NCBI RefSeq assembly: GCF_000368625.1
Contig: NZ_KB849576.1
Span: 186,001 to 250,000 of the forward strand
Source: Acinetobacter schindleri CIP 107287
GTDB taxonomy: Bacteria; Pseudomonadota; Gammaproteobacteria; Pseudomonadales; Moraxellaceae
Length of the DNA: 64,000 bases
Direction: 5' to 3'
The notes under the pieces were generated by a model that searched no databases, was not told the DNA's origin, and saw only the letters and a program-made list of their open reading frames with translations. Both the position numbers and the translations under genes were made by a program. Positions 35,695 through 44,934 of this stretch are shown piece after piece. Each line of letters starts with the position of its first letter. Within the stretch, counting starts at the first letter, position 1.

Positions 35695-36099
35695 TTATTC
35701 ACATTGAATTTGTGTGGTGTCTATTTTAAGTTTTGGTGCGAGCCGTTGATACTGTTGTTGAATAGAGACATTGGCTGATCCATAAATTTGTTGTTGGAGT
35801 TGGGAGATTTTGGATTCTGTAATGTGTATGCGTGCACAATGCAGGGCGATTTGGTTTTCTTGGGTAACTTTCATTTGTTCAGTTGCATCATATTCAGCAA
35901 AATGCTTCAGTTTTTGCTGTGCTTTACTCAGTTGAACCAAACTTCGTTTTTTTTGCATACTCATAAGTTGATGATTATTAATCCAATGTGCGACATCACG
36001 GCGTACACCGTTATAATCTACCATCAGTGGTGAAATCAATTGGCAGGCACTCAGGCTGAGTGCTGTAGAAATGGTCAAGAAAATTTTAGTTTTAATCAT
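35695..36099 (-). CDS. Putative lipoprotein of unknown function
   Basis: 134 aa from the ATG at 36099. The N-terminus MIKTKIFLTISTALSLSAC is a lipoprotein signal with lipobox LSAC, predicting a lipid-anchored periplasmic protein. The mature part is helical and Gln-rich (KISQLQQQIYG, SIQQQYQRLAPKL), with two further cysteines. Not recognised beyond that. The frame extends upstream to 36195 but that part is unlikely to be translated. The ribosome-binding site is weak. Confidence 0.65.
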   Translation of the reverse strand: MIKTKIFLTISTALSLSACQLISPLMVDYNGVRRDVAHWINNHQLMSMQKKRSLVQLSKAQQKLKHFAEYDATEQMKVTQENQIALHCARIHITESKISQLQQQIYGSANVSIQQQYQRLAPKLKIDTTQIQCE

Positions 36100-36230
36100 A
36101 TCTGAGTAACTTAAAACGGTTTTAAAATTCATATTAATACGTGAAATACATAATAAAAACTGATTTTGGTTAAAGTTTGATGCAAATACACACATTTGCC
36201 TAAAGACTGAACATTTGTGAATTAAAATGC

Positions 36231-36259
36231 TTGACGGGGAATGCGGAAGTTACGATAAT
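36231..36259 (+). promoter_or_regulatory. Promoter of tRNA-Met
   Basis: TTGACG (36231-36236), a 17-bp spacer and GATAAT (36254-36259), with a predicted start a few bases before the tRNA. Confidence 0.75.
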
Positions 36260-36274
36260 GCGCACACAGTTTAC

Positions 36275-36351
36275 GGCTATGTAGCTCAGTTGGTTAGAGC
36301 ACCGCACTCATAATGCGGGGGTCACAAGTTCAAGTCTCGTCATAGCCACCA
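36275..36351 (+). tRNA. tRNA-Met(CAT), elongator
   Basis: A 77-base cloverleaf with encoded CCA: acceptor GGCTATG pairs with CATAGCC, D-arm TAGCTCAGTTGGTTAGAGCA, anticodon stem CCGCA/TGCGG with loop containing CAT, and a T-arm with GTTCAAG. The body closely resembles the E. coli elongator tRNA-Met (GGCTACG acceptor), not tRNA-Ile2, which also has CAT, nor the initiator. Confidence 0.95.
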
Positions 36352-36358
36352 TTTTTAT

Positions 36359-36389
36359 AGACCAAGCTCTCAGCTTGGTCTCTTTTTTT
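36359..36389 (+). terminator. Terminator after tRNA-Met
   Basis: Ten-base arms AGACCAAGCT (36359-36368) / AGCTTGGTCT (36372-36381), a CTC loop, then C and a seven-T run. Confidence 0.92.
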
Positions 36390-36507
36390 GTGTCAAATAA
36401 ATATATTCAAGCCTATAAAATTGTTGCACTATTCTTGTTAATTGAAATTTTCCAGCGCCAACTTATTAATATATTTGAGTTATATATTTATCTTAAATCA
36501 CTACCAA

Positions 36508-36540
36508 TAAAAAACGCCTAAGCGGACTTAGGCGTTTTTC
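36508..36540 (-). terminator. Terminator after nadE
   Basis: AAAAACGCCTAAG / CTTAGGCGTTTTT hairpin with a CGGA loop, just past the nadE stop on the minus strand; symmetrical flanks make it bidirectional. Confidence 0.9.
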
Positions 36541-36558
36541 TGAATAAACAGGGCTAAA

Positions 36559-38184
36559 TCAGATACCCGCTTTCCATCCATTTACGATTGGGTAACGACG
36601 TTCGCGGCTGAAAGCACGTGAGCTGATGCGAGGGCCTATCGCACCTTGACGACGTTTATATTCATTCACGTCAACCAGACGAATCACACGTTTTACCACT
36701 TCTTCATCAAAGCCTTTCTCAATGATGTCATCCTGACTCATGTCTTCTTCGATATAAGAGTAAAGGATTGCATCCAATACTTCATATGGAGGTAAAGAAT
36801 CCTGGTCAACCTGATCTGGACGTAACTCTGCTGAAGGTGGGCGGGTAATCACACGCTCAGGAATCACTGGTTTGTCTGCAATACTGTTACGGTATTTCGC
36901 CAGTTCAAACACAATAGTTTTATACACATCCTTGAGTACTGAGAAGCCACCAACCATATCGCCATACAGAGTACAATAACCCACAGCTACTTCTGATTTA
37001 TTACCTGTCGACAGCACCAGATTGCCAAATTTATTCGACAAAGCCATCAGTAGTGTGCCACGTGAACGAGCCTGCAGATTTTCTTCAGTTGCATCTACTG
37101 GAGCATCACCGAAGAACGGATACAGGGTTTGCAGGAAACCATTAACGATTGGATTGATCTCGGCTATACCGAAAGTCACGCCCAGTGTCTTCGCCTGTTC
37201 AGCTGCATCTTCCACACTGATCTGAGCCGTATAGGTATAAGGCATCATTACCGCTTGTACCTTATCTGCACCGATAGCATCTACAGCAATCGCAAGTGTC
37301 AAGGCAGAATCAATGCCACCAGACAGACCCAGAATTACACCCGGGAAACCAGAACGTTGTACATAGTCGCGTGTTGCCATGACCAGGCTTTGATAGATCT
37401 CTGCCATGGTGTCAAGAGTAGGGGTAATGCTGGTTTTGCTAAACGCAAGGTTAGTTGCATCATATTCAGCAATAGATAGATTTTCCTGGAAACTTGCTGC
37501 TTGCAGCGCAACTTCACCAGATTTATTTAGTACGAAACTCGTACCGTCAAAAACAAGATCATCATGACCGCCGACCTGGTTGCAATATACCAGGTTGATA
37601 TTGAGCTGTTTAACCAAAGCTGCCATGGTTTCAATACGGTGCTGTGGCTTACCGACTTCATATGGAGAAGAGTTCAGTACCACCACAGTATCAACATTCA
37701 GCTGAGCCAGCTGTTGAACAACATTCAGAGACCATACATCTTCACAAATCAGTACTCCAAATTTATGACCGAGGTATTCAAATACCAGGTGTTGATGACC
37801 TTCATTAAAATAACGCTTCTCATCAAACACAGCATAGTTTGGTAAAGTCTGCTTGTTATAAATTCCCAATACCTGACCGTCTTTCATCACTGCAGCAGAG
37901 TTAAAACGCTGGCCATCTTCAGTCTGGTTGACAAAGCCAAAGACCATTACGATATCTTTGACTTGTGCCAGTTGGTCGAATGCCTGTTGGGTGCGTTTAG
38001 TCAAGCTTGGACGCAGAATCAAGTCATCTGCAGGGTAGCCCAGAGTCGAAAGTTCTGGAAAGATAATCAGGTCAGCATTGTCTTTTTTAGCCAGATTGGC
38101 CTGTTCGATCATTTTTTGCGTATTTGCATCGATATTGCCAACATGTGGAGAGAATTGAGCAAGGGCAATTTTAAAACTTTTCAT
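36559..38184 (-). CDS. nadE: Glutamine-dependent NAD+ synthetase
   Basis: 541 aa in two domains. The N-terminal nitrilase-like glutaminase (1-260) contains the catalytic Glu44 in IIFPELSTLGY, a Lys in the YNKQTLPNY region and the Cys of VLICEDVW. The C-terminal ammonia-dependent synthetase domain contains the PP-loop GLSGGIDSALTLAI and LVLSTGNKSEVAVGY. It amidates nicotinate adenine dinucleotide to NAD+ using ATP and glutamine-derived ammonia, the last step of NAD synthesis. The single start is MKSFKIALAQFSP; AGGA lies about ten bases upstream. Confidence 0.95.
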   Translation of the reverse strand: MKSFKIALAQFSPHVGNIDANTQKMIEQANLAKKDNADLIIFPELSTLGYPADDLILRPSLTKRTQQAFDQLAQVKDIVMVFGFVNQTEDGQRFNSAAVMKDGQVLGIYNKQTLPNYAVFDEKRYFNEGHQHLVFEYLGHKFGVLICEDVWSLNVVQQLAQLNVDTVVVLNSSPYEVGKPQHRIETMAALVKQLNINLVYCNQVGGHDDLVFDGTSFVLNKSGEVALQAASFQENLSIAEYDATNLAFSKTSITPTLDTMAEIYQSLVMATRDYVQRSGFPGVILGLSGGIDSALTLAIAVDAIGADKVQAVMMPYTYTAQISVEDAAEQAKTLGVTFGIAEINPIVNGFLQTLYPFFGDAPVDATEENLQARSRGTLLMALSNKFGNLVLSTGNKSEVAVGYCTLYGDMVGGFSVLKDVYKTIVFELAKYRNSIADKPVIPERVITRPPSAELRPDQVDQDSLPPYEVLDAILYSYIEEDMSQDDIIEKGFDEEVVKRVIRLVDVNEYKRRQGAIGPRISSRAFSRERRYPIVNGWKAGI

Positions 38185-38525
38185 TCCAACTAAATCCTAA
38201 TCCTGATAGATTTTTTGCACTAATCGGCTATTGTTTAAAATTATAGTTATTTAGCCGAATGCAATCTGGTACTTACATAATGCCAAATGGCGGGAAACAT
38301 AAACACAATAATAAAAGCTTGATACCTAATCTCATTTTTGGAAATAAAATATCATACAAGAGTTATTCTATCGAAATTTGAAGCAGATGCTAGCGTTGTT
38401 TGCATAGATTTATTGTTGAAATGCAACTGGATGATTAAAAATAAAAGGATCACATATTGTTTTGTATCGAATCTGCCTGAACAGGGCAAAAAGATTTATA
38501 TATAAAGATTTTAATATACTACTCT
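38185..38525. other. Intergenic region upstream of nadE
   Basis: About 340 AT-rich bases between nadE and the 38526 gene, both on the minus strand. No gene, repeat or convincing regulatory site was seen. Confidence 0.4.
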
Positions 38526-39020
38526 CTAATCCGTTTCCTGAATGATATTTGGCAGCTTTTGAAGATAAATATCACGTGCAATATCACCTTGCTGCTCAAT
38601 ATTGTAGGTCCAGAAAGACTTGCCGGGAATATAGGAGTATTGATAAGGATTATAGCGGCCAAAACTCAAAAAATAAGCGGTTTGTAATATCGCGCCACGC
38701 AATACCACATTAATGCCATGCTGATGCTGGAAAATATGCGTCATCTCATGAATAAACACTGCACGATAACTTGCAGTCTCTTTGGAATAATCATCTTTAA
38801 AAAGTGCATTGCGTACATGAATATAGCCACTAGGTGCCATCAGAATATGCTTGGGTTGCCAGGGCAGGAAAGGATGGTTCATAACATGCACCTTGCCGTA
38901 ATCAATCCGGTCTCCAAACACTGAACGGCACATCTGGATTTCGCCTACAGTTAGCTGACGGCATCTAAATTGAGGAAATCTGATCAGTCTTAACAGCAGG
39001 AATAAAAAACGGTAGGGCAT
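38526..39020 (-). CDS. Small putative zinc metallopeptidase with HExxH motif
   Basis: 164 aa. The motif VFIHEMTHIFQHQHG (His91, Glu92, His95) is a classic HExxH zinc site with a further histidine at +3. The segment before it, QLTVGEIQMCRSVFGD, recalls the small Vgr-related/DUF4157-like metallopeptidases, which is a family-level impression only. The N-terminal 15 residues are hydrophobic and basic (YRFLFLLLRLIRF), perhaps a membrane anchor. Function unknown. Confidence 0.7.
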   Translation of the reverse strand: MPYRFLFLLLRLIRFPQFRCRQLTVGEIQMCRSVFGDRIDYGKVHVMNHPFLPWQPKHILMAPSGYIHVRNALFKDDYSKETASYRAVFIHEMTHIFQHQHGINVVLRGAILQTAYFLSFGRYNPYQYSYIPGKSFWTYNIEQQGDIARDIYLQKLPNIIQETD

Positions 39021-39156
39021 AGTATTTATGAATAGCCAGGATGACCTGATTATAACGGGATTATAGGCTTGGATTTGTAAGCATCTTTATCATTCTATTT
39101 AAGACAATAATCTCAACTTTTTATTTGCTACTGTGCTTAATATTTTCATTGTCCAT

Positions 39157-39187
39157 AAAAAACCGCCCGAAAGGGCGGTTTTTTGGG
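39157..39187 (-). terminator. Terminator after gltA
   Basis: AAAAAACCGCCC / GGGCGGTTTTTT hairpin with a GAAA tetraloop, 20 bases past the gltA stop. Confidence 0.93.
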
Positions 39188-39206
39188 TCTTTCGACGCGA
39201 TTCGAA

Positions 39207-40481
39207 TTAACGAGCGATATCGCGTTGAGTTTCGCCAGTATAAAGCTGACGAGGACGACCGATCTTGTAAGGTGCGCTGTGCATTTCTAACCAGTGGCTG
39301 ATCCAGCCTACAGTACGTGCAAGAGCGAAAATTACAGTAAACATTTCTGTCGGGATACCAATCGCTTTAAGGATGATACCTGAGTAGAAGTCTACGTTCG
39401 GGTAAAGGTTACGTTTAATGAAGTATTCGTCAGAAAGCGCAATACGTTCAAGTTCCATAGCTAAAGCAAGTTGTGGATCATTGATACCAAGTGCTGTTAA
39501 CACTTCGTCGCAAGTCTCTTTCATTACTTTCGCACGTGGATCGAAGTTTTTGTAAACTCGGTGACCGAAGCCCATCAGTTTAACTTCTTTAGTTTTTACT
39601 TTTTCCATGAACGGAGCAACGTTCTCTACAGTGCCGATTTCATCCAGCATCTTAAGAACAGCTTCGTTTGCACCACCGTGAGCAGGGCCCCATAGCGCCG
39701 CGATACCAGCAGCGATACATGCATACGGGTTAGCGCCAGTAGAACCAGCAAGACGTACTGTAGAAGTAGACGCGTTTTGTTCGTGGTCAGCATGAAGCGT
39801 GAAGATACGGTCCATTGCTTTCGCAAGAATCGGGTCAACTTTGTAGTCACGGTCTGCAGGAGTAGCAAACATCATGTACAGGAAGTTTTCTGCATAAGTC
39901 AAATCGTTACGTGGGTAAACGAACGGTTGACCTACTGTGTATTTGTAAGTCCAAGCAGCCAGTGTAGGCACTTTAGCGATCAAGCGAATCGCAGTGATTT
40001 CACGATGGTCGATGTTTTCGATGTCAAGGCTGTTGTGATAGAACGCAGAAAGCGCACCAACAACACCACACATGATCGCCATAGGATGCGCGTCACGACG
40101 GAAGCCATTGAAGAAGCGGCTAACTTGGTCATGAACCATCGTGTGGTTACGAACTTTAGCATCAAATTCAACTTTTTGTTCAGCAGTAGGAAGCTCGCCA
40201 TTTAGAAGAAGGTAGCAAGTTTCAAGGTAGTCTGCTTTAGTCGCTAACTGGTCGATTGGGTAGCCACGGTGTAAAAGAACGCCTTTACCACCGTCGATGA
40301 AAGTGATTTTAGATTCACACGCAGCTGTAGATACGAAACCAGGATCAAAAGTAAAGTGACCTGCAGCCAACACATCTTTAACGTCGATTACATCTGGGCC
40401 CAATGTGCCGCTGTAAATTGGTAGTTCAATTTGTTTGCCATCAAGCTGTAAAACGGCTTTTTTGCCAGTTGCTTCAGACAT
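39207..40481 (-). CDS. gltA: Citrate synthase, type II
   Basis: 424 aa, the length of the hexameric NADH-sensitive Gram-negative enzyme. Conserved blocks are [14 protein letters not shown], the catalytic His regions in [14 protein letters not shown] and [16 protein letters not shown], and the Asp-containing [11 protein letters not shown]. It condenses oxaloacetate and acetyl-CoA at the entry of the TCA cycle. It faces away from sdhCDAB across a 1-kb gap, the same relative arrangement as gltA-sdh in E. coli. Confidence 0.97.
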   Translation of the reverse strand: MSEATGKKAVLQLDGKQIELPIYSGTLGPDVIDVKDVLAAGHFTFDPGFVSTAACESKITFIDGGKGVLLHRGYPIDQLATKADYLETCYLLLNGELPTAEQKVEFDAKVRNHTMVHDQVSRFFNGFRRDAHPMAIMCGVVGALSAFYHNSLDIENIDHREITAIRLIAKVPTLAAWTYKYTVGQPFVYPRNDLTYAENFLYMMFATPADRDYKVDPILAKAMDRIFTLHADHEQNASTSTVRLAGSTGANPYACIAAGIAALWGPAHGGANEAVLKMLDEIGTVENVAPFMEKVKTKEVKLMGFGHRVYKNFDPRAKVMKETCDEVLTALGINDPQLALAMELERIALSDEYFIKRNLYPNVDFYSGIILKAIGIPTEMFTVIFALARTVGWISHWLEMHSAPYKIGRPRQLYTGETQRDIAR

Positions 40482-41171
40482 TCAATAGATCTCCTGTCCT
40501 GGTGAATGTTTATCCGAGTTGTCTATCAATCTTTTAATGTACAAAACGGACGGATCAAAAATTTGCTATAAGATTAGTGAGTACTGAAATTTTGTCAATT
40601 ATACTTATGGATAAAAAATGACGTTACACAGCGGCTTAGTCACATAATCTCTGTATAAAAAGCTTTATTAAAATCACAGCATCAACGCGCTATAATAAGA
40701 TAAAACATGCAGAAGGTGCAGAAAAAAATGCATTGTTTGCAGCAATAATCATCATCTTTTAATCGTAAAAAAATGTTTAAAATGATTAGGTTTATAACGA
40801 TAAAGTGGCTAAAACTATATAAATTTCACTACTTACAGCTTTTTCAAGGGTTGTCAGTTTTTGTCAGGTTTTATAAATAAAAGCACTTAATAGAATATTT
40901 CAAAATGTCTGTTTGATTAAAAAATGACTTATTTTTGCTCGATTAAATCATACTAATTCGATTTATTTAGAGACCTGTTTCACATTTTTAAGTTGAATAG
41001 CATAGAGTGGTACTGAAATGCGTTTTATCTGCCTGAGTGACGTATTCATTCAACTATTATAAAGATAGTTTTGTATTTACCATTTGGCTTATCATAAATC
41101 TTTAAAAAATAGAGGGTTCTGTATAGTTTGAGTGATATTTTCAATCGAGCGCTAAGTGCTTGAATCTTCAC

Positions 41172-41184
41172 CTTTAGTCTAAAG
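41172..41184. promoter_or_regulatory. CTTTAGTCTAAAG palindrome upstream of the sdhC promoter
   Basis: Perfect 6-1-6 palindrome about 170 bp upstream of the sdhC -35. Its CTTTAGTC core is shared with the apt, lysS and sucA upstream regions. Inference: an operator for a dimeric regulator. Confidence 0.4.
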
Positions 41185-41355
41185 AACAGATGTTTCTAAT
41201 ATATATCCATATCGGACTAAATTAATCGGCTTTATTATTTAAAAACATATATATAAGTATTGATAGGAAGGCAATTATAAAATTATTGCAGATTAATCTT
41301 ATTGTTAATGATTCTTATTTAAAGGATTTTTAGCCAAAAAGCTTATGAGAGTTGT

Positions 41356-41384
41356 TTGTATTTTGATAGTGAGCGTTTTATAAT
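41356..41384 (+). promoter_or_regulatory. Promoter of the sdhCDAB operon
   Basis: TTGTAT (41356-41361), a 17-bp spacer and a perfect TATAAT (41379-41384). It predicts a leader of roughly 90 nt that includes the hairpin at 41455-41472. Confidence 0.7.
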
Positions 41385-41454
41385 TCAGTGTCGTTTTACG
41401 TTTAGGCATGTATTTGTCTAATCAATGCCAGCTTTCCTTCGAATTAATTCCAAC

Positions 41455-41472
41455 AAACTCCGGATGGAGTTT
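41455..41472 (+). promoter_or_regulatory. Leader hairpin just upstream of sdhC
   Basis: AAACTCC / GGAGTTT with a GGAT loop, followed by two further T residues, ending 11 bases before the first sdhC ATG. It could be a weak attenuator or a structure affecting ribosome access. Confidence 0.4.
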
Positions 41473-41483
41473 TTAACTACAGG

Positions 41484-41882
41484 ATGCCCGCTGTGAAAAG
41501 CAACAGACCTGTCAATTTGTCCATGGGTCAAGTTTTAGAAGTAAACTTAAAATCACCTGTGGCTATTGCATCAATTCTACACCGTCTTTCTGGTGTGATC
41601 GTATTCTTACTCGTACCGGTCCTTTTATGGATTTTAGACAAGTCATTGTCTTCGCCTGAAGGTTTTGCTCAAGTGCAAGAAATCTTTAACGGTTTCATCG
41701 TGCGTTTTGTTGTATGGGTATTTGTAGCCGGCTTAATCTATCATACGTTTACTGGTATTAAGCACTTACTTGCAGATGTTGGCGTTGCAGAAGAACTGCA
41801 AAGCGGCCGTACTGCAGCTACTATTTCATTAATCTTGTCTGCGATCGGTATTGTTGCAGCATTTGTATGGATCGTACTCTAA
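41484..41882 (+). CDS. sdhC: Succinate dehydrogenase cytochrome b556 subunit
   Basis: 132 aa, three TMs. The RPVNLSMGQV opening and the heme/quinone segment SPVAIASILHRLSGVIVF are typical; the heme-ligand His is in the second TM region (LIYHTFTGIKHLLADVG). It anchors complex II with SdhD. The first ATG has AGG abutting it, so a GTG start at 41493 (VKSNRPVNLS), with AGGA eight bases upstream, is a real alternative. The stop overlaps sdhD by one base. Confidence 0.93.
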   Translation: MPAVKSNRPVNLSMGQVLEVNLKSPVAIASILHRLSGVIVFLLVPVLLWILDKSLSSPEGFAQVQEIFNGFIVRFVVWVFVAGLIYHTFTGIKHLLADVGVAEELQSGRTAATISLILSAIGIVAAFVWIVL

Positions 41883-42244
41883 TGAAAAGTGCTACTGGTT
41901 TAACGGGTTCAGGTTCTCGCGATTGGTTTCTTCAACGTGTGAGTGCAGTGGTTCTAGCTGTGTATACTGTTATCGTTTTGGGTTGGATTCTACTGAATGG
42001 TGGCTTCAACTTTGAACAGTGGTACGGCTTTATGATGACTACACCAATGAAGATTTTGTCTTTATTGGCAGTATTCTCTCTTGTTGCACACGCATGGATT
42101 GGCATGTGGCAGGTTTTCACTGACTATGTGACTACTCGTCAAATGGGTCCATCAGCATCAGGTTTACGCATTGTATTGACTTCAGCAGTGATTATCGCTG
42201 TATTAGCATACGCAATCTGGGCAATCCAGATTTTCTGGGCTTGA
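41882..42244 (+). CDS. sdhD: Succinate dehydrogenase membrane anchor subunit
   Basis: 120 aa with three TMs. It starts at the ATG sharing one base with the sdhC stop (TAATG), indicating translational coupling. SGSRDWFLQRVSAVVLAVYT carries the conserved Arg/Ser region near the quinone site, and VAHAWIGMWQVFTDYV the His/Asp pair. Pairs with SdhC to form the membrane domain of complex II. Confidence 0.94.
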   Translation: MKSATGLTGSGSRDWFLQRVSAVVLAVYTVIVLGWILLNGGFNFEQWYGFMMTTPMKILSLLAVFSLVAHAWIGMWQVFTDYVTTRQMGPSASGLRIVLTSAVIIAVLAYAIWAIQIFWA

Positions 42245-42256
42245 TAGGAAGAGATC

Positions 42257-44155
42257 ATGGGCGCAATTAACCCTAAAGAAGATTACACAAATATTCCACA
42301 TGAAACTTTCGATGCTGTCATCGTGGGTGGCGGTGGTTCAGGTATGCGTGCATCTTACCAACTTGCTCAAGCTGGTTTAAAAGTTGCTGTACTGACTAAA
42401 GTATTCCCGACACGTTCACACACTGTTGCGGCACAGGGTGGTATTGGTGCATCTCTTGGTAATATGCAAGAAGATAACTGGCACTACCACTTCTATGACA
42501 CAGTGAAAGGTTCTGACTGGTTAGGTGACCAGGACGCGATCGAGTTTATGACGCGTGAAGCACCTCAAGTGGTATATGAATTAGAACATTTAGGTATGCC
42601 ATTTGACCGTAACGCAGACGGTACAATTTACCAACGTCCATTTGGTGGTCACTCTGCGAACTACGGTGAAAAAGCGGTTCCTCGTGCATGTGCTGCAGCT
42701 GACCGTACAGGTCACGCACTTCTTCATACGCTTTATCAAAGCAACGTGAAAATGGGTACACAATTCTTCGTGGAATGGATCGCACTTGATTTGATCCGTA
42801 ATGAAGCTGGCGATGTACTTGGTGTAACTGCTATCGATCAGGAAACTGGTAAAATTGCAGTATTCCAGGCGAAAGCTACTCTATTTGCTACTGGTGGTGC
42901 GGGTCGTGTTTACCGTGCATCTACTAACGCGTATATCAATACTGGTGACGGTCTTGGTATGGCAGCTCGTGCAGGTATTCCATTACAAGATATGGAATTC
43001 TGGCAGTTCCACCCTACAGGTGTTGCGGGCGCAGGCGTATTGCTAACTGAAGGTTGTCGTGGTGAAGGTGCAATCCTTCGTAACAAAGATGGCGAACCGT
43101 TCATGGAACGTTATGCTCCAACTTTGAAAGACTTGGCACCACGTGACTTCGTATCACGTTCTATGGACCAAGAGATCAAAGAAGGTCGTGGCTGTGGTCC
43201 TAAAGGTGATTATATCCTTCTTGATATGACGCACCTGGGTGCGGATACGATCATGAAACGTCTTCCATCTGTATTTGAGATTGGTAAGAAATTCGCGAAC
43301 GTTGATATCACCAAAGAGCCAATTCCAGTAGTGCCAACAATCCATTACCAAATGGGTGGTATTCCTACGAATATTCATGGTCAGGTTGTTGTTCCAGAGT
43401 CTCCAGAAACTGAAGCACTGGTTACTCACTACGACAAAAACACTGATACATACTCTACTAACCAAGAAGGCCGTAACTTCACTAAACCAGTGAAAGGTTT
43501 CTATGCGATTGGTGAATGTTCTTGTGTATCTGTACATGGTGCAAACCGTCTAGGTACAAACTCACTGCTTGACTTGGTTGTATTTGGTAAGGCTGCCGGT
43601 CAGCACATCATCGATTATGTGACTAAACACCACGGTGATGAATATGAACCGCTTCCTACAACTGTACTTGAGCAAACTGTTGCACGTATTCGTAAACTTG
43701 ACGAATCAACTACAGGTGAAAATGCTCAAGAAGTTGCTGATGCGATTCGTGACATCGTTCAAGACCACGCTGGTGTATTCCGTACATCTGCACTTCTTGA
43801 AGAAGGTGTGAAACAGATTCTTGCAATTGAACCGCGCGTGCGCAACATTCACTTGAAAGACAAATCTAAAGTATTCAACACAGCACGTATTGAAGCACTT
43901 GAAGTTGAAAACTTGTATGAAGTTGCTAAAGCGACTCTAATTTCAGCTGCAGCGCGTAAAGAATGCCGTGGTGCGCATACGGTAGTAGACTTTGAAGAGT
44001 CTCCTGACCATCCTGCATACCCATACGGTCGTCGTGATGATGAGTGGATGAAGCACACATTATGGTTCTCTGCGGACAACCGTCTTGAGTATAAGCCAGT
44101 GCGTTACCGTCCATTGTCGGTTGATGCGATTCCACCTAAACCACGTACATTCTAA
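42257..44155 (+). CDS. sdhA: Succinate dehydrogenase flavoprotein subunit
   Basis: 632 aa. FAD-binding VIVGGGGSGMRASYQLA near the start. The covalent FAD histidine is in FPTRSHTVAAQGGIGASLGN. Substrate-site segments are FWQFHPTGVAGAGVL and the later SVHGANRLGTNSLLDL. It oxidises succinate to fumarate on the cytosolic face and passes electrons to SdhB. It starts 12 bases after sdhD behind GGAAGAG. Confidence 0.97.
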   Translation: MGAINPKEDYTNIPHETFDAVIVGGGGSGMRASYQLAQAGLKVAVLTKVFPTRSHTVAAQGGIGASLGNMQEDNWHYHFYDTVKGSDWLGDQDAIEFMTREAPQVVYELEHLGMPFDRNADGTIYQRPFGGHSANYGEKAVPRACAAADRTGHALLHTLYQSNVKMGTQFFVEWIALDLIRNEAGDVLGVTAIDQETGKIAVFQAKATLFATGGAGRVYRASTNAYINTGDGLGMAARAGIPLQDMEFWQFHPTGVAGAGVLLTEGCRGEGAILRNKDGEPFMERYAPTLKDLAPRDFVSRSMDQEIKEGRGCGPKGDYILLDMTHLGADTIMKRLPSVFEIGKKFANVDITKEPIPVVPTIHYQMGGIPTNIHGQVVVPESPETEALVTHYDKNTDTYSTNQEGRNFTKPVKGFYAIGECSCVSVHGANRLGTNSLLDLVVFGKAAGQHIIDYVTKHHGDEYEPLPTTVLEQTVARIRKLDESTTGENAQEVADAIRDIVQDHAGVFRTSALLEEGVKQILAIEPRVRNIHLKDKSKVFNTARIEALEVENLYEVAKATLISAAARKECRGAHTVVDFEESPDHPAYPYGRRDDEWMKHTLWFSADNRLEYKPVRYRPLSVDAIPPKPRTF

Positions 44156-44169
44156 TTCGGAGAAGTAAG

Positions 44170-44880
44170 ATGAGTAGAGGTACTCGTACATTTAATATCT
44201 ACCGCTACGATCCTGATAAGGATGCAGCACCGTACATGCAAACTTTTAAACTGGAATTGACTGACAAGCACCGTATGTTGCTTGATGCACTTCTGGCATT
44301 AAAAGTACAAGACGAATCTTTAACGTTCCGTCGCTCATGTCGTGAAGGTATTTGTGGTTCTGATGGTGTAAACATCAATGGTAAAAACGGTCTTGCATGT
44401 CTGTGGAACCTGAATGATTTACCAGAAACAATCACAATCCGTCCACTGCCAGGTCTTCCAGTAGTTAAAGACCTTGTTGTAGACATGAATCAGTTCTACG
44501 ATCAGTACAACAAGATTCATCCGTTCTTGATCAACAATCAGCCTGCACCGCCTAAAGAACGTCTGCAGTCTCCTGAAGAACGTGAACATCTTGATGGTCT
44601 GTATGAATGTATTCTTTGTGCATGCTGTTCAACTTCATGTCCGTCATTCTGGTGGAACCCTGATAAATTCTTGGGTCCTTCAGCATTGTTGAATGCTTAT
44701 CGCTTCATCATTGACTCACGTGATACAGCAACTCAAGAGCGTTTGGCTCGTCTTGACGACCCATTCTCGCTGTTCCGTTGTAAAGGCATCATGAACTGTG
44801 TATCTGTATGTCCTAAAGGCTTGAACCCTACGAAAGCAATCGGTCACATCCGTAACATGCTTCTAGATATGGCTGGCTAA
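44170..44880 (+). CDS. sdhB: Succinate dehydrogenase iron-sulfur subunit
   Basis: 236 aa. The [2Fe-2S] site is in SCREGICGSDGVNINGKNGLAC, broken here as CREGICGSD and the later GLAC. The [4Fe-4S] site is in CILCACCSTSCPSFW and the [3Fe-4S] site in CKGIMNCVSVCPKGLNP. It wires electrons from SdhA to quinone. Last gene of sdhCDAB; a terminator follows at 44907. Confidence 0.97.
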   Translation: MSRGTRTFNIYRYDPDKDAAPYMQTFKLELTDKHRMLLDALLALKVQDESLTFRRSCREGICGSDGVNINGKNGLACLWNLNDLPETITIRPLPGLPVVKDLVVDMNQFYDQYNKIHPFLINNQPAPPKERLQSPEEREHLDGLYECILCACCSTSCPSFWWNPDKFLGPSALLNAYRFIIDSRDTATQERLARLDDPFSLFRCKGIMNCVSVCPKGLNPTKAIGHIRNMLLDMAG

Positions 44881-44906
44881 TTCAGACTGCGAATAACAGT
44901 TTGTCA

Positions 44907-44934
44907 AAAAAGCACACCACTTGGTGTGCTTTTT
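44907..44934 (+). terminator. Terminator after sdhB
   Basis: AAAAAGCACACCA / TGGTGTGCTTTTT hairpin with a 2-nt loop. It separates sdh from suc transcription. Confidence 0.92.

Larger units (their letters stand above)
40482..41483. other. Long divergent regulatory region between gltA and sdhC
   Basis: About 1 kb of non-coding, AT-rich DNA, unusually long for this window. It contains a 10-bp tandem direct repeat TTGTCAGTTT / TTGTCAGGTT (40851-40870), the palindrome CTTTAGTCTAAAG (41172-41184), a Fur-like 19-mer on the minus strand at 41304-41322 (13 of 19 consensus positions), the sdhC promoter (41356-41384) and a leader hairpin (41455-41472). On the gltA side TTGACA at 40593-40598 (minus) is present but the -10 is poorly placed. 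Confidence 0.6.

Noticed and set aside
36275..36351. tRNA-Ile2 (also CAT anticodon) or initiator tRNA-Met
   Set aside because: The acceptor and body match elongator tRNA-Met; the first acceptor pair G-C also excludes the initiator type.
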